A DNA stretch of 64,000 nt from an uncultured Lachnospiraceae bacterium (GCA_947593735.1 CANQDT010000010.1:1-64000); one strand, 5' to 3'; counted from the stretch's first letter, positions 54,134-63,856 are shown. Notes: a model not told the origin generated them from the sequence alone. Numbers and translations are program-made.

Positions 54134-55798
54134 ATGGAAGAACAGGCAATATCCAGAAATTTTATCGAAATGGCGATCGACCGGGATCTGGCGGAGGGCG
54201 TCTATACAAAGGTTGTGACCCGGTTTCCCCCGGAACCGAACGGATATCTTCATATTGGACACGCGAAGTCGATCCTTCTGAATTATGGTCTGGCGCAGGA
54301 ATATGGAGGGACGTTCCACCTTCGCTTTGACGACACCAATCCGACAAAAGAGAAAGTGGAATTTGTCGATTCCATTATCGCGGATGTAAAGTGGCTGGGG
54401 GCGGAGTTCGGCGAGCATCTGTATTTTGCTTCCGATTATTTTGAGCAGATGTACGAGGCGGCCCTGAAGCTGATCCGAAAAGGAAAGGCATATGTCTGCG
54501 ACCTGAGCCCGGAGGAGATCCGGGAATATCGGGGAACCCTCACGCAGCCCGGCAAAAACAGCCCTTACCGGGACCGGACGGCGGAGGAAAATCTGCGCCT
54601 GTTCGAGGAGATGAAGGACGGAAAATGCGAGGATGGATCGCGTGTGCTGCGCGCCAAAATCGATATGGCGTCCCCGAATATCAATATGAGGGATCCGATC
54701 CTTTACCGGGTTGCGAAGATGGAACATCACAATACGGGAAATACCTGGTGCATCTATCCAATGTATGATTTTGCGCATCCGATTGAGGACGCGATCGAGG
54801 GCGTCACCCATTCGATCTGTACGCTTGAATTTGAGGATCACCGGCCGCTGTATGACTGGGTTGTCCGCGAACTGGAATATCCGAACCCGCCGAGGCAGAT
54901 CGAATTTGCCAAGATGTATCTCACCAATGTGATTACAGGGAAACGGTATATCAAGCGTCTCGTGGAGGACGGAATCGTGGACGGCTGGGACGACCCCCGG
55001 CTCGTAACGCTGAGCGCGCTGAGGCGGCGCGGGTTCACGCCGGAGTCGATCAAGATGTTTATGGAGCTGTCCGGCGTATCCAAAGCGCAGAGTTCGGTCG
55101 ATTACGCGATGCTCGAATATTGCATCCGGGAAGACTTGAAGCTCAAAAAAGCCCGGATGATGGCGGTGCTCGATCCGATCAGGCTTGTGATCGACAATTA
55201 TCCGGAGGACCAGGTGGAGTATATGGAAGTACCCAACAACCAGGAAAATCCGGAAATGGGGACCCGCCGCGTGCCGTTCTGCAGGGAGCTATATATCGAG
55301 CGCGAAGATTTTATGATCGAACCGCCAAAGAAATATTTCCGCCTGTATCCGGGCAATGAAGTGCGCCTGATGAATGCGTATTTCGTTACCTGCACCAGTT
55401 ACAAGACCGACGAAAACGGAACGGTGACGGAAGTACACTGCACCTATGACCCGGAGACAAAGAGCGGTTCCGGCTTTACCGGGCGGAAGGTAAAGGGAAC
55501 GATCCACTGGGTGGCTGCGCCGACCGCTGTGAAAGCGGAGGTGCGGTTATATGAGAATATCGTTGATGAGGAACGCGGGATCTACAACGACGACGGGAGC
55601 CTGAATTTAAATCCCAATTCGCTTGTGATCCGGAAAGAATGTTATATGGAACCGGAGCTTGCGGACGCGAAACCGCAGGACAGCTTTCAGTTTGTCCGCC
55701 AGGGATATTTTTGCGTGGATTCCAAAGATTCCGCGCCGTCCAATCTGGTCTTTAACCGGATCGTGAGTTTGAAAAGCTCCTACCGCCCGGCAAAATAA
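54134..55798 (+). CDS. glnS: glutaminyl-tRNA synthetase
   Basis: The 554-residue protein has the class I HIGH motif in [16 protein letters not shown], the GlnRS-specific blocks [24 protein letters not shown] [18 protein letters not shown], and a C-terminal two-domain anticodon-binding beta-barrel. The KMSKS loop reads [12 protein letters not shown], where E. coli has VMSKRKL, so it is divergent but keeps the Lys-Arg. The ATG at 54134 is chosen because GGAGG lies five bases before it; ATG at 54131 would be too close. A terminator overlaps the stop codon. This charges tRNA-Gln directly. Confidence 0.95.
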   Translation: MEEQAISRNFIEMAIDRDLAEGVYTKVVTRFPPEPNGYLHIGHAKSILLNYGLAQEYGGTFHLRFDDTNPTKEKVEFVDSIIADVKWLGAEFGEHLYFASDYFEQMYEAALKLIRKGKAYVCDLSPEEIREYRGTLTQPGKNSPYRDRTAEENLRLFEEMKDGKCEDGSRVLRAKIDMASPNINMRDPILYRVAKMEHHNTGNTWCIYPMYDFAHPIEDAIEGVTHSICTLEFEDHRPLYDWVVRELEYPNPPRQIEFAKMYLTNVITGKRYIKRLVEDGIVDGWDDPRLVTLSALRRRGFTPESIKMFMELSGVSKAQSSVDYAMLEYCIREDLKLKKARMMAVLDPIRLVIDNYPEDQVEYMEVPNNQENPEMGTRRVPFCRELYIEREDFMIEPPKKYFRLYPGNEVRLMNAYFVTCTSYKTDENGTVTEVHCTYDPETKSGSGFTGRKVKGTIHWVAAPTAVKAEVRLYENIVDEERGIYNDDGSLNLNPNSLVIRKECYMEPELADAKPQDSFQFVRQGYFCVDSKDSAPSNLVFNRIVSLKSSYRPAK

Positions 55799-55810
55799 GC
55801 CGGGCGTTTT
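55784..55810 (+). terminator. terminator overlapping the glnS stop codon
   Basis: CGCCCGGC, an AAAATAA loop containing the TAA stop, GCCGGGCG, then TTTT. Confidence 0.85.
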
Positions 55811-55851
55811 GCCCATGCCGCGGATTTTCGCAGGAAACCGCAAGATTTTTA

Positions 55852-55880
55852 TTGACAGGCGCGGGCAGACATAGTACAAT
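55852..55880 (+). promoter_or_regulatory. promoter of the aldose-epimerase-like gene
   Basis: TTGACA, 17 bases, TACAAT. The dyad operator begins nine bases after the -10 box. Confidence 0.8.
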
Positions 55881-55889
55881 CAAAAAGAG

Positions 55890-55916
55890 AATTGGTTATA
55901 TTATATAGAACCAATT
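55890..55916. promoter_or_regulatory. 27-bp dyad operator, site 2
   Basis: AATTGGT, 13 bases, ACCAATT. The right half reads TATAGAACCAATT, the exact reverse complement of the left half of site 1. Confidence 0.85.
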
Positions 55917-55934
55917 TGGAACAGGGAGAATCAA

Positions 55935-56822
55935 ATGGAATATACGATCGACAATGGAACGCTTGCTGTGACGATATCGTCCATGGGAGCGCAGATGCTT
56001 TCCATCCGGAAAGGCGGAAAAGAATATATGTGGCAGCGGGACAGACGGTACTGGGGCGATTGCGCGCCGAACATTTTTCCGTATGTTGCGCGGCTGACAG
56101 ACGGGAAATATACGGTTGACGGACAGACATACGAGATGGGGACGCACGGGTTTATCCGCAGGCGCGAGCTGGAGCCTGAGAAATGCGCGGAAACGTCGGT
56201 TACGTTCCGCCTGGACAGCGATGCGGATACGGAGAAACAATATCCGTGGCGGTTCTGCTATCGCCTCACCTATGAACTCGACCATTCCTCCCTGAACGTG
56301 ATCGCGAACGTGGAAAACAGGGATGAGACGACCATGTATTTCGGGATCGGAGGGCATCCGGGCTTTTTCGTCCCAATCAGCGACGGATATCAGTTTGAAG
56401 ATTATTATGTGGAGTTTCCGGACGCGGAGCAGCCGATCCGCATCGGATTTACGGATACCTGTTTCCGGAACGGGATGGACCGCGCGTATCCGCTTGATGA
56501 AAAGAACCGGATCTTTCTGCGCCATGAGCTGTTTGACGACGACGCGATCGTGCTCGCGGGAGTGGGGTACCGTGCCCGGCTCGCAAGCGATCGGGATCCG
56601 CACAGCGTGACGGTTGATTTTCCGGATTATCCTTATTTTGGTCTGTGGCACCGTCCGAAAACGGACGCCCCGTATGTATGCCTGGAGCCGTGGAGTTCCC
56701 TCCCTGCCAGGGACGGCGTGATCGAGGATTTTGCCCGGCAGAAAGACCTGGTGGCGCTGGAAGCGGGCAGGACGTATCAGTCGCGGTGGACAGTGACGAT
56801 CTCGCCGGATCCCGCGCTGTAA
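55935..56822 (+). CDS. aldose 1-epimerase family protein (LacX-like)
   Basis: The 295-residue protein is a galactose-mutarotase-type beta-sandwich. It has PNIFPYVARL, HGFIRRREL, the conserved His in GIGGHPGFF and the Glu in CLEPWSSLPAR, so the acid/base pair is present. Members interconvert anomers of sugars or sugar phosphates. ACAGGGAG lies before the ATG. It is a single-gene unit with its own operator-bearing promoter, in the same regulon as the glycyl-radical operon that follows. Confidence 0.85.
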   Translation: MEYTIDNGTLAVTISSMGAQMLSIRKGGKEYMWQRDRRYWGDCAPNIFPYVARLTDGKYTVDGQTYEMGTHGFIRRRELEPEKCAETSVTFRLDSDADTEKQYPWRFCYRLTYELDHSSLNVIANVENRDETTMYFGIGGHPGFFVPISDGYQFEDYYVEFPDAEQPIRIGFTDTCFRNGMDRAYPLDEKNRIFLRHELFDDDAIVLAGVGYRARLASDRDPHSVTVDFPDYPYFGLWHRPKTDAPYVCLEPWSSLPARDGVIEDFARQKDLVALEAGRTYQSRWTVTISPDPAL

Positions 56823-56873
56823 CAGCGCGGATCGTTTCCGGAAAGAAGCGGGATGTTGCCGTGGGAAATATAG

Positions 56874-56902
56874 TTGACAGTATGCGGAAAAGATGGTAGA
56901 AT
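56874..56902 (+). promoter_or_regulatory. promoter of the glycyl-radical-enzyme operon
   Basis: TTGACA, 17 bases, TAGAAT. The dyad operator begins three bases after the -10 box. Confidence 0.8.
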
Positions 56903-56904
56903 AA

Positions 56905-56931
56905 AATTGGTATTATACAATAGAACCAATT
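56905..56931. promoter_or_regulatory. 27-bp dyad operator, site 3
   Basis: AATTGGT, 13 bases, ACCAATT. The right half AATAGAACCAATT differs by one base from that of site 2. Confidence 0.85.
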
Positions 56932-56962
56932 AAAACAGACAGGCGGGTCAGAATGTCGGATC

Positions 56963-57835
56963 ATGAAGATAAAAGTATTTCAAAAAGGATTTAATTATTC
57001 ACAGGACGGAACGGGAAACCGCCTTGTATGGCATTTGCAGGGATGCAATATGAAATGCCCGTGGTGCTCCAACCCGGAGGGTATGCCGAAGGACGGGATC
57101 CTGCTTACGGAAAAGGAGTGGCTGGATGATTCCTGCTGTCCCCACGGGGCTGTACGGGACCGGACGCTCGACCGCAGCGCCTGCGGGCAATGCGCGGACC
57201 GGGCATGTGTGAACAACCGGAGGCAGAAAGGGATCCGGCTGTCCTGCCGGGAATATACGGTGGAAGAGATGGTCAGGGAATGTGTGCGCGCGAAGCCGAT
57301 GTTTTTTGAGGGCGGCGGCGTAACCCTGACCGGAGGGGAAGTATCCATGCAGTTTCCGGAAGCGGAGCGATTGCTTATCCGGCTCGGCGAGGAGGGAATC
57401 CACCGCGCGATCGAGACGAACGGCAGCCATCCGGAGCTGGCGCGCTGGATCCCGCATGTCGATCAGTGGATCATGGACGTCAAGCATTATGATGAGAAAA
57501 AGCATATCGCCTGGACCGGCGTGAGCAATCGGTGGGTGCTGCACAATCTGGAACAGGCTGCCCGCCTCCATCCGAACGTGCTGATCCGGATCCCGCTGAT
57601 CCCGGGGGTCAACGACCGGCGGGAGGATGCGGACGGATTTGCGCGGCTGCTGAAAGACAAAGCGCGCGGCGCGAATGTCCAGGCAGAATTTTTATTGTAT
57701 CATGAATTTGGAAAAACGAAATGGGAGCAGTGCGGAAAACCGTATCCGATGAAAGTCGCGAAGCCGGAACCGGGTATCCGGGAATATTTTGAGGAAACAA
57801 TGGCGCGAAACGGGATAACGTGCGTCAGGACATAA
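56963..57835 (+). CDS. glycyl-radical-enzyme activating radical-SAM protein
   Basis: The 290-residue protein has the radical-SAM cluster motif C-x3-C-x2-C (Cys28, Cys32, Cys35 in GCNMKCPWC). A cysteine-rich insert follows (CCPHG ... CGQCADRAC), which could bind an auxiliary iron-sulfur cluster. Later blocks are FFEGGGVTLTGGEVSMQF (SAM-binding GGE) and WIMDVKHYD. It would generate the glycyl radical on the product of the next gene, 32 bases downstream. No strong ribosome site lies before the ATG, so translation may be modest. Confidence 0.92.
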   Translation: MKIKVFQKGFNYSQDGTGNRLVWHLQGCNMKCPWCSNPEGMPKDGILLTEKEWLDDSCCPHGAVRDRTLDRSACGQCADRACVNNRRQKGIRLSCREYTVEEMVRECVRAKPMFFEGGGVTLTGGEVSMQFPEAERLLIRLGEEGIHRAIETNGSHPELARWIPHVDQWIMDVKHYDEKKHIAWTGVSNRWVLHNLEQAARLHPNVLIRIPLIPGVNDRREDADGFARLLKDKARGANVQAEFLLYHEFGKTKWEQCGKPYPMKVAKPEPGIREYFEETMARNGITCVRT

Positions 57836-57867
57836 ATAAAAAAATCAGGAAAGAGCAGGGGAAAAGA

Positions 57868-60258
57868 ATGAAGATCGAACAAATTTATTCAGCGGAAGAA
57901 CTGACAGAATTAGCAAAAGCGAGGTTTCAGGAAGAACGGTCGCTCGACCATCTGGAAGGTTGGTTCCTGGCGAGGGAGATCGCCATGGAATGTGACGAAA
58001 CGTTCCGGGACGATCCGGACAGCATCCGCATCGGGAAAACGCTGGTGGAAGTGATGAAAAGGATCCCGCTTACGATCGGATCCTATCATGTCTTTGCGGG
58101 AACGCAGGACGACGCGTTCGCGCGTTCCTACGCGCTGATCAATCCGGCGTTCCAGGTAAGCTCCTTTGCGGGATATTGCGATCCGGTCGCCGTATTCGGC
58201 GACATTGACCCGATCGGGGATATCACCGAGGAGCGGATCGCGAAGGTGAAGGATTATTATTCCAAAAATGAATTTGCGAAAGTGCTGACAGCCGCATACG
58301 ATCCGGTGGAGCCATATACGGCGGAAGCGGTCTTTTTTCTTGAGCAGGTAACCGGGCACGTGGTCCCGGACGTGCGGGGATATCTGGAAAACGGGGCTGT
58401 CGCGGTCCGTGAGGAGATCTGCCGCCGGCAGGAGGAAACCGGCGACCCGCAGAAAAAAGAATATTATGAAGCGATGAAGTACAGTGTGGACGCGCTGCTT
58501 GTCCTGGCAGAACGGTACCGCGCGATGGCGCTTGAAAAGGTGGAGCGCGCGGAGGGAAAAGCAAAAGAACGGTTCGCGCTGATGGCGGAAACGCTTGCAA
58601 AGGTTCCGGCATACGGCGCGGAAAATCTGTATGAAGCCATTCAATCGTTCCTTCTTATCTGGCAGACGATGTGTCTGGAGCAGACGCCCAACCCGTTCGC
58701 GTTTTCGGTCGGGAACGCGGACCGCATTTTTGAACCGTACCGGGCGAAGGAGCAGACGGGCCGGGAGATGGCGGCGGCGCTGCTCAAGCACCTGCTTGTC
58801 TTTTATAATGTGGCGGACCGCAGCTGGGCAATCTCCCAGAACCTGATCATCGGGGGAAGGGACCTTGAGGGGAACGACCTGACCAACGCGACTTCCTATG
58901 CCCTGTTTGACGCATATTTTGATATGAACCTGCCGCAGCCGATCTTGTCGGTGAAGTTACATAAGAATACGCCGGATGAACTGTATCAGGAGATGGGGAA
59001 ATTTTTCTTTACGCCGGGCGTGCTGACGCCGTCCCTGTTCAACGACGACGCGCTGTTTGACATCCTGCGCGAGCACGGCGTGGACGAGGAAGATCTCCCG
59101 CAATATTCGGTCGCGGGCTGCCAGGAGCCGCTGATCATGGGAAAAGATAACGGCAATACGACGAATAGCTGGCTGAATATGCCCAAGGTCCTGGAGCTTG
59201 TGCTTCAGGGAGGAAAGTCGGAGATCACAGGCAGGCAGATCGGGAAGACCCGGGAAGAACTGGGCGTTTCCGACAGCCTTACCCTGTTAAAAAATATCCG
59301 AGAGATCTTTTATCGGGAACTGGATGAATATATTGACCGGATGGTACAGGCGGCAAACGGCGCGTCGTGCGCGATCGGGCTGTACCAGGTGCCGTTCCTT
59401 TCCTCCATGATGGGCGGGATCGAATCCGGCATTGATATGAGAGATACGCGGCGGCAGGGAACGAAATACAACGGAAGCGGCTGCCTGATCCATGGATCGA
59501 GCATCGTCGCCGACTCGTTTGTCGCAATCGATACGCTGCTGGACGAACGCCCGGAGGACGCCGACCGCCTGCTCGAAGCGCTGCGGACGGATTTTGAACA
59601 CGACGAGGAGCTGCGCCAGTATCTGCTCGCCTGCGACAAGTTTGGAAATAACATCGAGCGGGTCGACGCGGAGGCGGCGGAGATCGTCAGTAAAGTGGCT
59701 GATATGGTTTCCGCGAAGAAAAATTATCTTGGAAATCCGTTCCGACCGGATTTTTCCAGCCCGTCCACTCATCTGATGTACGGATACTGGGTAGGGGCGA
59801 CGCCGGACGGAAGGAAAGCGCGGGAGATGCTCAATTACGGCGTGGATCCGTTGTTCGGGGACGCGTCCAACGGGCTCGGAATGCGGATGCTTTCCAATCA
59901 CAGGCTTCCGTTTGGAAAAATGAACGGCGGATGCGCGTCCCATCTCGGTATCGACCCCGGATATTTCAAAGAAAAGACAATGGAACAAAAAGGAATGGAA
60001 TTTAAGACAAAAGTCTTTGCACCTTTGTTCTTTAACTGGTATGATAAGGATAAGGTTTCTCCGTTTTATCTGTATGTGAATGTGACAACTCCGGAAATGC
60101 TTCGAACGGTACTCAGAGAACCGAAAAAATACGCGCCCAGCGGGGTATACATCGTACGGATTCACGGGACGTTTGTTAATTTTCTCGATCTTTCGCCCGA
60201 GATACAGGAGGATATCATAAAACGGCTTGATCCGTCTTCCACCGCGATGAGCGCGTAA
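57868..60258 (+). CDS. divergent glycyl radical enzyme (pyruvate-formate-lyase superfamily) of unknown substrate
   Basis: The 796-residue protein has the ten-stranded-barrel GRE core. The thiyl-radical Cys is Cys418 in AGCQEP, with the usual acid/base Glu as Glu420. The C-terminal glycyl loop is VRIHGTFVNFLDL (Gly767), in place of the common RVxGYS; Arg, Gly and the later Phe are kept. GATPDGRKAREM and KMNGGCASHLGIDP are also GRE-like. It is not clearly PFL, choline lyase, diol dehydratase or hydroxyproline dehydratase by active-site motif. The ATG at 57868 follows AGGGGAAAAGA. Sugar-kinase, isomerase and regulator genes follow, so a sugar-derived substrate is inferred. Confidence 0.85.
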   Translation: MKIEQIYSAEELTELAKARFQEERSLDHLEGWFLAREIAMECDETFRDDPDSIRIGKTLVEVMKRIPLTIGSYHVFAGTQDDAFARSYALINPAFQVSSFAGYCDPVAVFGDIDPIGDITEERIAKVKDYYSKNEFAKVLTAAYDPVEPYTAEAVFFLEQVTGHVVPDVRGYLENGAVAVREEICRRQEETGDPQKKEYYEAMKYSVDALLVLAERYRAMALEKVERAEGKAKERFALMAETLAKVPAYGAENLYEAIQSFLLIWQTMCLEQTPNPFAFSVGNADRIFEPYRAKEQTGREMAAALLKHLLVFYNVADRSWAISQNLIIGGRDLEGNDLTNATSYALFDAYFDMNLPQPILSVKLHKNTPDELYQEMGKFFFTPGVLTPSLFNDDALFDILREHGVDEEDLPQYSVAGCQEPLIMGKDNGNTTNSWLNMPKVLELVLQGGKSEITGRQIGKTREELGVSDSLTLLKNIREIFYRELDEYIDRMVQAANGASCAIGLYQVPFLSSMMGGIESGIDMRDTRRQGTKYNGSGCLIHGSSIVADSFVAIDTLLDERPEDADRLLEALRTDFEHDEELRQYLLACDKFGNNIERVDAEAAEIVSKVADMVSAKKNYLGNPFRPDFSSPSTHLMYGYWVGATPDGRKAREMLNYGVDPLFGDASNGLGMRMLSNHRLPFGKMNGGCASHLGIDPGYFKEKTMEQKGMEFKTKVFAPLFFNWYDKDKVSPFYLYVNVTTPEMLRTVLREPKKYAPSGVYIVRIHGTFVNFLDLSPEIQEDIIKRLDPSSTAMSA

Positions 60259-60271
60259 CAGGAGGATATGG

Positions 60272-61303
60272 ATGGAAGAACGGTATTTTGAGGAAGGGAA
60301 TTTATACACCAAAGTAAAGAAGTACATATGCAAAAAGATCTTTGACGAAAGCTATAAGGACGGGGATCTGATCCCCCCGGAGCGCAAGCTGTCGGAGGAG
60401 TTGGGCGTGAGCCGCATTACGGTGCGGAAGGCGCTGAAGCTCCTGGAGGAAGAGCGCATTATCGAACGGATCCAGGGGAGCGGCACAAGGATCGTCCTGC
60501 ATTACGGCGCGCGGCAGGGAGATATGGATATCATCACCCTGGTAGCGTCGGCGAAGAACGAGTTTTTCTCGCTCTTTATGGACGCGTTCCAGATCAAGGC
60601 GGACGAATTTGATTCGCTCGTCCTGTATAAACAAAAGCCGGACGATATGTCACTGGAACGGTGCTTGTATCAGATCTACGACAAGCACCTGCGCAATGTT
60701 GTGCTCTGGCTGGAAAAAATGGATCTGGATACGCATACGCTCCGGAAGCTGCGCGGGCTCGGGATGAACATTGTATTATTCGACTCCGTGAGCGGCGGGC
60801 TTTACGCGGATGCGATCTGCCTGGACAATCAGGAGGCGGTGGAACGGATCTACCGGCATCTGCGGGAAAAAGACGCGAAAAAAATCGGTTATATCGGCTG
60901 GGACGCGACGGATATCGGAAGCCTTCGGATCCGGGAAAATACGTTCCGCAGGCTGGTCCCGGACGGGGTCGTCTGCCATATCTCGTATGAATATCACGAC
61001 CGGCTGCAGGATATGCCGGAGGAGAAGATCCAGGAGGCGCTGGAGGCGGTGTCCGGCTGCGACGGGGTGATTTACGCGGTCGGGGAGCTTGGAATATTTT
61101 TTGAAGGAAATGCCCGAAGAAAAAATATCGTTCACAAGGCAGGCATGGTGGGAGCCAGGCCGGGAGCGGAAACGCTTGGCATCTACGCGGTAGAACAGGA
61201 TTTCGCATTGATGGCGGCGCGTATATTTGAATGTTTGCAGAAACAGAACAGGGAAAACAGCGGCTGGTCGGCTGCCAATTATATTATAAAAGGACTGGAA
61301 TAG
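60272..61303 (+). CDS. GntR/LacI-hybrid transcriptional regulator (AraR-like architecture)
   Basis: The 343-residue protein has an N-terminal GntR winged helix (about 5-75: LIPPERKLSEELGVSRITVRKALKLLEEERIIERIQGSGT). This is fused to a LacI/GalR-type periplasmic-binding-protein sensor (about 85-343: DAICLDNQEAVERIYRHLREKDAKKIGYIGW), as in Bacillus AraR. It should bind a sugar effector and release its operator. The ATG at 60272 uses GGAGG at 60261. It is encoded within the operon whose promoter carries the AATTGGT dyad, so it is the leading candidate to bind all three sites. Confidence 0.88.
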   Translation: MEERYFEEGNLYTKVKKYICKKIFDESYKDGDLIPPERKLSEELGVSRITVRKALKLLEEERIIERIQGSGTRIVLHYGARQGDMDIITLVASAKNEFFSLFMDAFQIKADEFDSLVLYKQKPDDMSLERCLYQIYDKHLRNVVLWLEKMDLDTHTLRKLRGLGMNIVLFDSVSGGLYADAICLDNQEAVERIYRHLREKDAKKIGYIGWDATDIGSLRIRENTFRRLVPDGVVCHISYEYHDRLQDMPEEKIQEALEAVSGCDGVIYAVGELGIFFEGNARRKNIVHKAGMVGARPGAETLGIYAVEQDFALMAARIFECLQKQNRENSGWSAANYIIKGLE

Positions 61304-61347
61304 CGGAACGGCTGATTTGTTTCAAATTTTGAAAGGGGGGGTGACGC

Positions 61348-62709
61348 ATGCAGATAACGGGAATCGACGTCGGGACGACGACGGTCAGCATCGTCTTACT
61401 GGATGCGGACAGCGGCGGCATGATCGCCCGGGAAACGGTGGCGCATAACGCGTTTCTCCCGGACAGCGCGCCGTTTCACCGGTGTCAGGACCCGGACCGG
61501 ATCTGGAATATCATAAAAGAAAAGCTGGACGGACTTGCCGGGCGGTACGGAAAAACGGACTGTATCGGGCTGACCGGGCAGATGCACGGAATGTTGTATG
61601 TGGACCGCGATGGGAACGCGGTGAGCCCCCTGTATACATGGCAGGACGAATCCGGAAACGAACGGATGGAAGACGGGCTTACCTGCGCCCAGCGGCTGAA
61701 TGAGGCGGCGGGACCCGCGTATCCCGGATATGGGATCACGACGCACTTTTATCTGCAAAAACAGAACCGGATCCCGGAAGAAGCGGAAAAAATGACGACG
61801 ATCAGCGATTATATCGCGATGAAGCTATGCGCGAATACGGAACCGGTGATCGGCGTGGACATGGCGGCAAGCTGGGGATGCTTTGATCTGGAACGGGGCG
61901 GGTTCCGAACCGGGGAACTGAAAAACGCGGGCGTGGATATTTCTTATCTGCCCGAAATCGCGGAAAGCTGTACGATCATCGGAGAAACGCCGGATCATAT
62001 CCCGGTCATGAACGCCCTCGGGGATAACCAGGCAAGCGTTCTCGGTTCCGTGAGGGATCTCCATGACACGGTTTTGCTGAATGTTGGGACCGGGAGCCAG
62101 ATTTCGGTCGTGACGAAACGGCTGATCCCGTGCAGCGGCAACGTGGAGCTGCGGCCGTGTGCCGGGAACAATTACATAGCGGTCGGAGCCGGACTGTGCG
62201 GAGGCAGGGCATACGCCATGCTGGAAAACTTTTACCGCGAGGTGTGCGGGGACGGCGAGCCCCTGTTTTACGACCGGATGATGGAACATTCGAGAAAATT
62301 CCTCGCGGAGCATGACAGAAAAGACGCGTGGAATATCCATACCACATTTTCCGGGACGAGGGAGGATCCGGAGAAGAAAGGCAGCATAGAGGGAATCAGT
62401 GTGGACAATTTCCACCCGGGCGCGTTTACGGTCGGCATGATCGAGGGAATCCTGGAAGAGCTTCTGGAAATGTATGAACAGATGCGGCGCTGGATCGGGA
62501 AAAAAGCGACCCGCCTGGTCGGATCCGGGAATGGTCTGCGGCAGAATCGCCTGATGCAGCGGATGGCGGAGGAAATGTTTGAAATGAAGATGGATATTCC
62601 CGCCTGCCAGGAGGAGGCGGCGTGCGGCGCGGCGCTCTGCTCGCTTGTCGCGGCGGGGAAAGTTGCTTCCCTGGAGGATATCCGGGAAAAGATATCATAT
62701 GTAGAATGA
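61348..62709 (+). CDS. FGGY-family carbohydrate kinase (sedoheptulokinase/xylulokinase-like)
   Basis: The 453-residue protein has FGGY blocks: TGIDVGTTTVSIVLLD (phosphate loop), GLTGQMHGMLYVD and PLYTWQDESG (sugar side), GDNQASVLGS, NVGTGSQISV and GSGNGLRQNRLMQ. The QMHG and TWQD wording resembles sedoheptulokinases more than classical xylulokinases. It would phosphorylate a ketose or polyol made in the glycyl-radical pathway. AAGGGGGGG lies before the ATG. It is shorter than the roughly 500 residues common in the family. Confidence 0.82.
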   Translation: MQITGIDVGTTTVSIVLLDADSGGMIARETVAHNAFLPDSAPFHRCQDPDRIWNIIKEKLDGLAGRYGKTDCIGLTGQMHGMLYVDRDGNAVSPLYTWQDESGNERMEDGLTCAQRLNEAAGPAYPGYGITTHFYLQKQNRIPEEAEKMTTISDYIAMKLCANTEPVIGVDMAASWGCFDLERGGFRTGELKNAGVDISYLPEIAESCTIIGETPDHIPVMNALGDNQASVLGSVRDLHDTVLLNVGTGSQISVVTKRLIPCSGNVELRPCAGNNYIAVGAGLCGGRAYAMLENFYREVCGDGEPLFYDRMMEHSRKFLAEHDRKDAWNIHTTFSGTREDPEKKGSIEGISVDNFHPGAFTVGMIEGILEELLEMYEQMRRWIGKKATRLVGSGNGLRQNRLMQRMAEEMFEMKMDIPACQEEAACGAALCSLVAAGKVASLEDIREKISYVE

Positions 62710-62730
62710 GAGGAAAAGGAAGGGATTACA

Positions 62731-63783
62731 ATGGGGGTAGATCTCAGGCAACCGCTGTTTTTTGATAAAAACAGGGTATATCGGTCTTATATCGGAGGAA
62801 AGCTGTTTTCCCGGTTTTTCGGGGACGACAGCGAAGATGATAATTATCCGGAGGAATGGGTGGCGTCTACTGTGGAGGCGATCAATGTCGGGCATGAAAA
62901 GCCGAACGAGGGTCTCAGCATGATCGAGGGGACGGACATTTCCTTCCGGGAGCTGATGGAGCGGTATCCGGAGCAGATGTGCGGTCCGTCCGGCAAATTT
63001 TCCGTGCTTGTGAAAATGCTGGACAGCGCGATCCGGCTCCCGCTGCAGGTGCACCCGGATCCGGAGTTTTCAGAAACCTACCTGAACAGTCAATTTGGAA
63101 AAACCGAGATGTGGATCGTTTTGGAAACGAGAGAGGACGCGGCGATTTATTTTGGATTCCGTGACGCGATGACAAAAGAAAAACTGGCGGAATATGTCGA
63201 ACGCTCCAAAACAGAGAAGCATGTGATGGACGGCGTCCTGAACCGCCATCCGGTCAAAAAGGGCGAGGTATATCTGGTTCCCTCCCGGTGCGTCCACGCG
63301 ATCGGCGCGGGCTGCCTGATCCTGGAAGTGCAGGAACCGACTGATTTTACGATCGAGCCGGAATACTGGTGCGGCGACCTGATCCGAAGTGAAAAACAGC
63401 TTTATCTTGGGTTGGGTAAGGATATCGCGCTCGACTGCTTTGATTATTCCCTGTGCGGGGAGAAAAGCCTTGAAGTCGCGAGAAAGATCCCAAAAACGAT
63501 ATCGGAATCAGAAAATTTTAAGACAGAAATGCTGATGAGCTATGAGGATACGCCCTGTTTTCAGGTGAAGCGCCATACGATCGGCTGTTCAACCAAATGG
63601 GTGGCGGAAACGCCGGCGATCTATGTGGTGACGGACGGAACCGGTTTGATATGGTCCGGTTCGGACGGGAAACGTACATTGAAGAAGGGAGATTATTTTT
63701 ATCTGCCTTACGCGGCGCAGGGGAATTGTACGATCGGGTCGGAGGAACGCATTGAGATCGTACAATGTCAGCCGCATCTGTAA
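62731..63783 (+). CDS. class I mannose-6-phosphate-isomerase-like cupin protein
   Basis: The 350-residue protein has the type I phosphomannose-isomerase metal-site blocks LPLQVHPDPEFS, KTEMWIVLE and VHAIGAGCLILEVQEPTDFT, and a second cupin domain at about 235-350. Such proteins interconvert aldose and ketose phosphates. It lies 21 bases after the kinase gene with AAGGAAGGG before the ATG, and presumably acts on the kinase product or its precursor. The exact sugar is undetermined. Confidence 0.85.
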   Translation: MGVDLRQPLFFDKNRVYRSYIGGKLFSRFFGDDSEDDNYPEEWVASTVEAINVGHEKPNEGLSMIEGTDISFRELMERYPEQMCGPSGKFSVLVKMLDSAIRLPLQVHPDPEFSETYLNSQFGKTEMWIVLETREDAAIYFGFRDAMTKEKLAEYVERSKTEKHVMDGVLNRHPVKKGEVYLVPSRCVHAIGAGCLILEVQEPTDFTIEPEYWCGDLIRSEKQLYLGLGKDIALDCFDYSLCGEKSLEVARKIPKTISESENFKTEMLMSYEDTPCFQVKRHTIGCSTKWVAETPAIYVVTDGTGLIWSGSDGKRTLKKGDYFYLPYAAQGNCTIGSEERIEIVQCQPHL

Positions 63784-63856
63784 TGGATGAGAGCAGGACG
63801 GCGGCGTGAGAGGCGGAGCCTTGCGCGGCGCTGACGGGTCAAAAGGAGAAGGGAAA

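Noticed and set aside
57868..60258. Annotating the glycyl radical enzyme as pyruvate formate-lyase
   Set aside because: The active site has a single Cys in GCQEP, not the double Cys of PFL, and the glycyl loop and gene context differ.
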